Both the position numbers and the translations under genes were made by a program. A model generated the notes under the pieces. It searched no databases. It saw only the letters and a program-made list of their open reading frames with translations, and was not told the origin of the DNA. From an uncultured Subdoligranulum sp. (lineage in GTDB: Bacteria; Bacillota_A; Clostridia; Oscillospirales; Ruminococcaceae), in assembly GCF_937890665.1 (NCBI RefSeq), contig NZ_CALADU010000010.1, forward strand, positions 1 through 7,702: DNA of 7,702 nucleotides, in the 5' to 3' direction. Positions 3,982 to 7,702 of the stretch are shown here, one piece after another. Position 1 is the stretch's first letter. Every line of letters starts with the position of its first letter.

Positions 3982-6771
3982 ATGAACGCTTCTAAGCCGG
4001 AACTGAACTGGCTCACCGATCCCACCGTTTTTGCCGTCAATCGTCTGGCGGCCCATTCCGACCATGTCTGCTACCGCACGGCGGAGGAAGCCGCCGCGGG
4101 GCGCAGCAGTCTGCGCCAAAGTCTGGACGGAACATGGCGTTTTGCGTATAGCCCCAACCCCGCCGCCCGTCCGGCGGACTTCTGGCATCCCGATGCCGAC
4201 CTTTCGGCCTTTGGGACCATTCAGGTGCCGGGCCATATCGAATTGCAGGGCTACGGCGAGCTGCAATACACCAACACCCTCTACCCGTGGGACGGCCGGG
4301 CTGCTTTGCGCCCGCCCCAGATCGACTGGGACCATGCCCCGGTGGGCAGCTACGTCCTTGACTTCACGCTGGAAGAAGGGCTGCGGGGGCAGCGGGTCTG
4401 CATCAGCTTTCAGGGTGTGGAACAGGCGATGTACCTGTGGTGCAACGGGGTGTTTGTAGGCTATGCCGAGGATAGCTTCACCCCCTCGGATTTTGAGCTG
4501 ACCGACTGCCTGCGGGACGGCGTCAACCGCCTTTGTGTAGAGGTGCATAAGCGGTGCAGTGCCTCGTGGATCGAGGATCAGGACTTTTTCCGGTTTTCGG
4601 GCATCTTCCGGTCGGTGTTCCTCTATGCCAAGCCCAAGGTGCATCTGACCGACCTGTGGCTGCAGACCGGGCTGGAGCACGACAACCTCACCGGTACGCT
4701 GACGCCCCGCCTGCGGCTGGAAGGCCAGACCGCCGGCGCCAAGGTACATCTGCGCCTTACCGATGGGGAAGGATATGCCCTTTATGACGGGTTGGTGACC
4801 GGCGACACGCTGGAATTGCAGGGGGTGCAGCCTTGGAGCCATGCCACGCCCACCCTTTATCAAGCGCTGCTGACGGTGACCGACGCCGCCGGTGCCGTGC
4901 AGGAGGTAGTCCCCTATCGCATCGGGTTCCGCCGGTTCGAGATGGTGGATGGGGTGATGTGCCTCAACGGGGAGCGGGTGGTCTTTAACGGGGTCAACCG
5001 CCACGAATGGAATGCCGAGAAGGGCCGTGCCATCGGTCCCGAGGATATGGACGCCGCCATGGCGGTGTTTCGCCGCAACCATATCAATGCGGTGCGCACC
5101 TGCCACTATCCCAACCAGAGCCGGTGGTACGATCTGTGCGACGAAAACGGCATCTATATGATCGACGAAACCAATCTGGAAAGTCATGGAAGCTGGCAGA
5201 AGCTGGGAGCGGTGGAACCAAGCTGGAATGTGCCGGGCAGCCTTCCGGAATGGAAGGACTGTGTGGTGGACCGGGCCCGCAGCATGTTTGAGCGGGACAA
5301 AAACCATGCAGCCATCCTGATCTGGTCCTGCGGCAACGAAAGCTACGCCGGGGAAGATATTTTGGCTATGACGGAATTTTTCCACCAGCAGGACCCCGGG
5401 CGGCTGGTCCACTACGAGGGTGTGTTCCACAACCGGGCCTTCGATGCCATCAGCGATATGGAAAGCCGGATGTACGAAAAACCGTGGGTCATCCGGGCGT
5501 ATCTGGAATCCAAGCCTGCCAAGCCCTTTATCCTTTGTGAGTATATGCACGACATGGGCAACAGTCTGGGCGGCATGGAGAGTTATATCCGTCTGGCCGA
5601 GGAGTACCCCCAATATCAGGGTGGGTTCATCTGGGATTATATGGACCAAGCCCTCTGGCACACCGACGCACTGGGGCGCCGGGTGTTGGGCTACGGCGGT
5701 GACTTTGACGAGCGCACCACCGACTACAACTTCAGTGGCAACGGCATCGTTTACGCCGACGGCACCGAGAAACCGGTCATGCAGGAAGTACGCTACTGGT
5801 ACGCCGATGCCGCCGAGCGGGCGGCGCAGGATGCCCGCAATCAGGCCGCTGCACAGGCTGCCGACGCCGTGCTGGCGGCAGAATGGAAGGCCCGGCCCAC
5901 CACGCCCCTGACCGTCACCCAAGGGGACGGCAATCTGGGGGTACGGGGCAAAGGGTTCGAGATCCTCTTCTCCTACCCGGAGGGCGGTCCGTCCTCGCTG
6001 CGCATCGGCGGCACCGAATGGCTGTGGCGGGCGCCCCGTCCGGCGGTCTGGCGGGCCTCCACCGACAATGACCGGGGCTGCGGCTTCCCCCAGCGCAGCG
6101 GTGTCTGGCTGGCGGCAGATGCACTCTCTCGGGCCGGTATGCCCGAAGTGCTGGAACAAAACGCCCACAAGGTGGCAGTGCGGTATCGCTTTGCGCTGGT
6201 AGGGGTGCCGGGGGCAGAGGCCTTGCTGACCTACACGGTGACCGACAAAGGCGCGCTGGAAGTGGAGGCAACCTACCACGGCGTGGCAGGGACCCCGGAA
6301 TTGCCCTGCTTCGGCGTGCAGTTCCAGACCGCCGCACCGGTAGCCGCCACCCAATGGACCGGCCTTTCGGGGGAGACCTATCCTGACCGGTACAAGGGGG
6401 CTGCCTTCGGTTGCTTTACCGAGGTGCCCCACATCGAACCTCATCTGGTGCCGCAGGAATGCGGGCTGCATCTGGGCACCCGGCGGGCTGTTTTGCAGCA
6501 GCGGGATACCCGGGGCCGCACTACCGCCGCGCTGGAACTGCAAAGCTGCGGCGAGGCCTTTGCCTTCCGGGCGGTGCCCAACACGGCCGAGGAACTGGAA
6601 GCGGCCCAGCATCCCAGTGAGCTGCCCGTCACCGGGCGCACCAGCGTTACGGTGCTGGGGGCCATGCGGGGCGTGGGCGGCATCGACAGTTGGGGCACCG
6701 ATGTAGAGGAAGCCTATCGCCTGTCCGGGGAAGCAGACTATACGTTGCACTTCCGCATTTTGCTGCGGTGA
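3982..6771 (+). CDS. lacZ: Beta-galactosidase, GH2 LacZ type, short form lacking the usual fourth domain
   Basis: The 929-aa enzyme hydrolyses lactose and related beta-galactosides to monosaccharides; with no signal peptide it should act in the cytoplasm on imported sugar. ATG 3982 is chosen because AAAGGAG (3966-3972) lies 9 bases upstream and the family start pattern (NWLTDPTVFAVNRLAAHSDH) follows at once; the open frame extends further upstream without a ribosome site. Domains in order are the sugar-binding jelly roll (about 40-215, ending in the FRFSGIFRSV signature), an Ig-like domain (about 215-320), the TIM barrel (about 320-600) and the C-terminal Bgal_small domain (about 643-925). 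Key residues are E400 and H402 in NLESHG (metal site), acid/base E453 in GNES, nucleophile E520 in ILCEYMHDMGNS, DNDRGCGF in the last domain and W904 in DSWG, matching the substrate-contacting Trp999 of E. coli. Between barrel and last domain there is only an Ala-rich linker (608-640) where E. coli LacZ has a domain of about 110 residues. The gene stands alone and ends at a hairpin; no permease or regulator is adjacent. Confidence 0.95.
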   Translation: MNASKPELNWLTDPTVFAVNRLAAHSDHVCYRTAEEAAAGRSSLRQSLDGTWRFAYSPNPAARPADFWHPDADLSAFGTIQVPGHIELQGYGELQYTNTLYPWDGRAALRPPQIDWDHAPVGSYVLDFTLEEGLRGQRVCISFQGVEQAMYLWCNGVFVGYAEDSFTPSDFELTDCLRDGVNRLCVEVHKRCSASWIEDQDFFRFSGIFRSVFLYAKPKVHLTDLWLQTGLEHDNLTGTLTPRLRLEGQTAGAKVHLRLTDGEGYALYDGLVTGDTLELQGVQPWSHATPTLYQALLTVTDAAGAVQEVVPYRIGFRRFEMVDGVMCLNGERVVFNGVNRHEWNAEKGRAIGPEDMDAAMAVFRRNHINAVRTCHYPNQSRWYDLCDENGIYMIDETNLESHGSWQKLGAVEPSWNVPGSLPEWKDCVVDRARSMFERDKNHAAILIWSCGNESYAGEDILAMTEFFHQQDPGRLVHYEGVFHNRAFDAISDMESRMYEKPWVIRAYLESKPAKPFILCEYMHDMGNSLGGMESYIRLAEEYPQYQGGFIWDYMDQALWHTDALGRRVLGYGGDFDERTTDYNFSGNGIVYADGTEKPVMQEVRYWYADAAERAAQDARNQAAAQAADAVLAAEWKARPTTPLTVTQGDGNLGVRGKGFEILFSYPEGGPSSLRIGGTEWLWRAPRPAVWRASTDNDRGCGFPQRSGVWLAADALSRAGMPEVLEQNAHKVAVRYRFALVGVPGAEALLTYTVTDKGALEVEATYHGVAGTPELPCFGVQFQTAAPVAATQWTGLSGETYPDRYKGAAFGCFTEVPHIEPHLVPQECGLHLGTRRAVLQQRDTRGRTTAALELQSCGEAFAFRAVPNTAEELEAAQHPSELPVTGRTSVTVLGAMRGVGGIDSWGTDVEEAYRLSGEADYTLHFRILLR

Positions 6772-6783
6772 TACACTAAAACA

Positions 6784-6815
6784 GAAGGAGCGCACCCTTG
6801 CGGGTGCGCTCCTTC
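6784..6815. terminator. Terminator-like hairpin between the convergent lacZ and GH13 genes
   Basis: GAAGGAGCGCACCC (6784-6797) and its exact complement (6802-6815) form a perfect 14-bp stem with a TTGC loop. On the minus strand it is followed by CTGTTTTAG, a short U-run, so it is a fair intrinsic terminator for the GH13 gene. On the plus strand no T-run follows, so for lacZ it may act mainly as a 3'-end-protecting hairpin. Confidence 0.8.
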
Positions 6816-6840
6816 CATATAGGGGGAAAAAACGGGAGTG

Positions 6841-7702
6841 TCAGATGTCTTCGGTATGCAGGAACCAAGCGAAGCCGTAGGGATACAGCTCCACATCGTT
6901 CAGGTCGTCCCGGTGGGCGCCGTACATCAGTTCCTCGTAGGGGCCTTTCTCCTGCGAGGAAACGTGGACAAATTCCGGGCTGAAGTTAAAGAAAGCGATG
7001 AGCTTGTGGCCCTGATACCAGCGGCCCACGCCCAAGACATGGTTGCTGCCGGTGTCAAAGGTCCACACATCGGCCTGTGCGTCAAAGGCCTGCTCTCCGG
7101 CACGAAGCTGCTCCAGACGGCGCAGCCCCTCGAACTGTTCGCCCTGCCGGGTGGTGGTGTCGTGGCGCAGTTCGGCCAACTCCCACGAGAAGTTGCCCCG
7201 GTGGATGTATCGGCTGTCGTCCCACTTTTCGGGGTCATCGTGGTAGCCGTAGTCATTTAGCTGGCCGATCTCGTCGCCGCTGTACAGCACCGGAATGCCG
7301 CTTTGGGTCAGCATCCAAGCGTGAAGCATCAAATCGCAGGAGATGGCCCGCTCCATCTTGAAGGGGTCCTGCTCAAAGTCGGCAGCCTCCACGCCGCACA
7401 GCGAAGCGGTGGTGCCGCACAGCCGGGCGTCGCCCAAACGGGGATCATCGTTGTACAGTTCGCCGCGGCTGTCGCTGCCCGGCCATTTGCCGGTAAACCA
7501 GTCGTTCAGGTACTTCTTGTGGGCGACCTCGTCGGTGCCGAACCGGGCGTTCAGCCACGGGTAATCCAGTCCCCAGCCGATGTCGTCATGGCAGCGCAGA
7601 TAGTTTAAGAACAGGAAGTCCCGGGGCAGTGCGCTGACGGTGTCCAACTGGTGGCGCAGCAGCGAAACGTCCGCCGTGGCCAGAGAGTTCCAGGTGGTGG
7701 CC
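6841..7702 (-). CDS. Amylosucrase-like GH13 alpha-glucosyl hydrolase/transferase, 5'-partial
   Basis: The window holds the last 286 residues of a GH13 enzyme; the frame is open to the window edge, so the start and N-terminal half lie beyond 7702. The visible part starts in ATTWNSLATADVSLL and reaches NYLRCHDDIGWGLDY, whose His-Asp (H38, D39 of the visible part) corresponds to the transition-state-stabilising pair of GH13 and whose CHDDIGW form is characteristic of amylosucrases. Later come LCGTTASLCGVE, GIPVLYSGDEIGQLND and DDSRYIHRGNF, then a C-terminal beta-sandwich ending WFLHTEDI. Spacing from HDD to the end (about 247 residues) fits the roughly 630-residue amylosucrases. Such enzymes cleave sucrose and transfer glucose to an alpha-glucan, or simply hydrolyse it. 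The nucleophile and acid/base residues are outside the window, so activity cannot be checked, and sucrose hydrolase or another GH13 specificity is possible. It runs toward lacZ and shares the hairpin between them. Confidence 0.88.
   Translation of the reverse strand, partial: ATTWNSLATADVSLLRHQLDTVSALPRDFLFLNYLRCHDDIGWGLDYPWLNARFGTDEVAHKKYLNDWFTGKWPGSDSRGELYNDDPRLGDARLCGTTASLCGVEAADFEQDPFKMERAISCDLMLHAWMLTQSGIPVLYSGDEIGQLNDYGYHDDPEKWDDSRYIHRGNFSWELAELRHDTTTRQGEQFEGLRRLEQLRAGEQAFDAQADVWTFDTGSNHVLGVGRWYQGHKLIAFFNFSPEFVHVSSQEKGPYEELMYGAHRDDLNDVELYPYGFAWFLHTEDI

Noticed and set aside
3817..6795. A very long minus-strand open frame (about 990 codons) lying over the whole beta-galactosidase gene
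   Set aside because: It is antisense to a gene with complete GH2 motifs. Long antisense frames are expected in GC-rich coding sequence, and its translation shows no recognisable domain and no ribosome site.
6838..7608. Several plus-strand frames over the GH13 gene
   Set aside because: They are antisense to a well-supported amylosucrase-like frame and show no motifs or start signals.

Overview
GC-rich (roughly 60% by eye) bacterial chromosome segment. Shine-Dalgarno sites, the gene families and their variants (a BlaR1-type M56 peptidase joined to an M23 domain, a YczE-type membrane protein, a PBSX-type terminase, a short-form LacZ, a GH13 amylosucrase-like enzyme) point to a gut Firmicute, most likely an Oscillospiraceae/Ruminococcaceae member of the Faecalibacterium-Gemmiger-Subdoligranulum type. 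The taxonomic call is inference from gene style, not a search result.

Layout. Positions 1-1490 (+) hold one ancestral gene for a membrane M56 (BlaR1-like) zinc peptidase whose outer part is an M23 peptidoglycan peptidase domain plus a coiled coil. It is interrupted by an in-frame TGA at 285-287 and seems to have lost sequence or frame near position 45. The M23 half remains one long open frame. A promoter-like region (about 1500-1565) then serves a 217-aa YczE/DUF6198 membrane protein (1576-2229, +), which ends at a strong bidirectional terminator (2238-2275).

Positions 2282-3737 (-) hold an orphan phage-type packaging module: an apparently intact PBSX-type terminase large subunit and, just upstream, a very short small-subunit-like gene that resembles only the C-terminal end of the usual protein. 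No other phage gene is visible. Upstream on the same strand a candidate promoter leads within a few bases into a textbook intrinsic terminator (3762-3809), so terminase expression would need readthrough. An 11-bp word, CCCGCAGGCAG, occurs at both edges of this module.

Positions 3982-6771 (+) encode a cytoplasmic GH2 beta-galactosidase with all catalytic motifs but with the usual domain between the TIM barrel and the C-terminal beta-sandwich replaced by an alanine-rich linker. A 14-bp perfect hairpin (6784-6815) separates it from the convergent amylosucrase-like GH13 gene (6841-7702, -), whose 5' part lies beyond the window.

Together the right half is a carbohydrate-use region (lactose hydrolysis, sucrose/alpha-glucan chemistry). 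The left half is a decaying cell-envelope sensor/peptidase plus a membrane protein of unknown role, with the phage-derived pair between. No tRNA, rRNA, CRISPR array or insertion-sequence transposase was seen.
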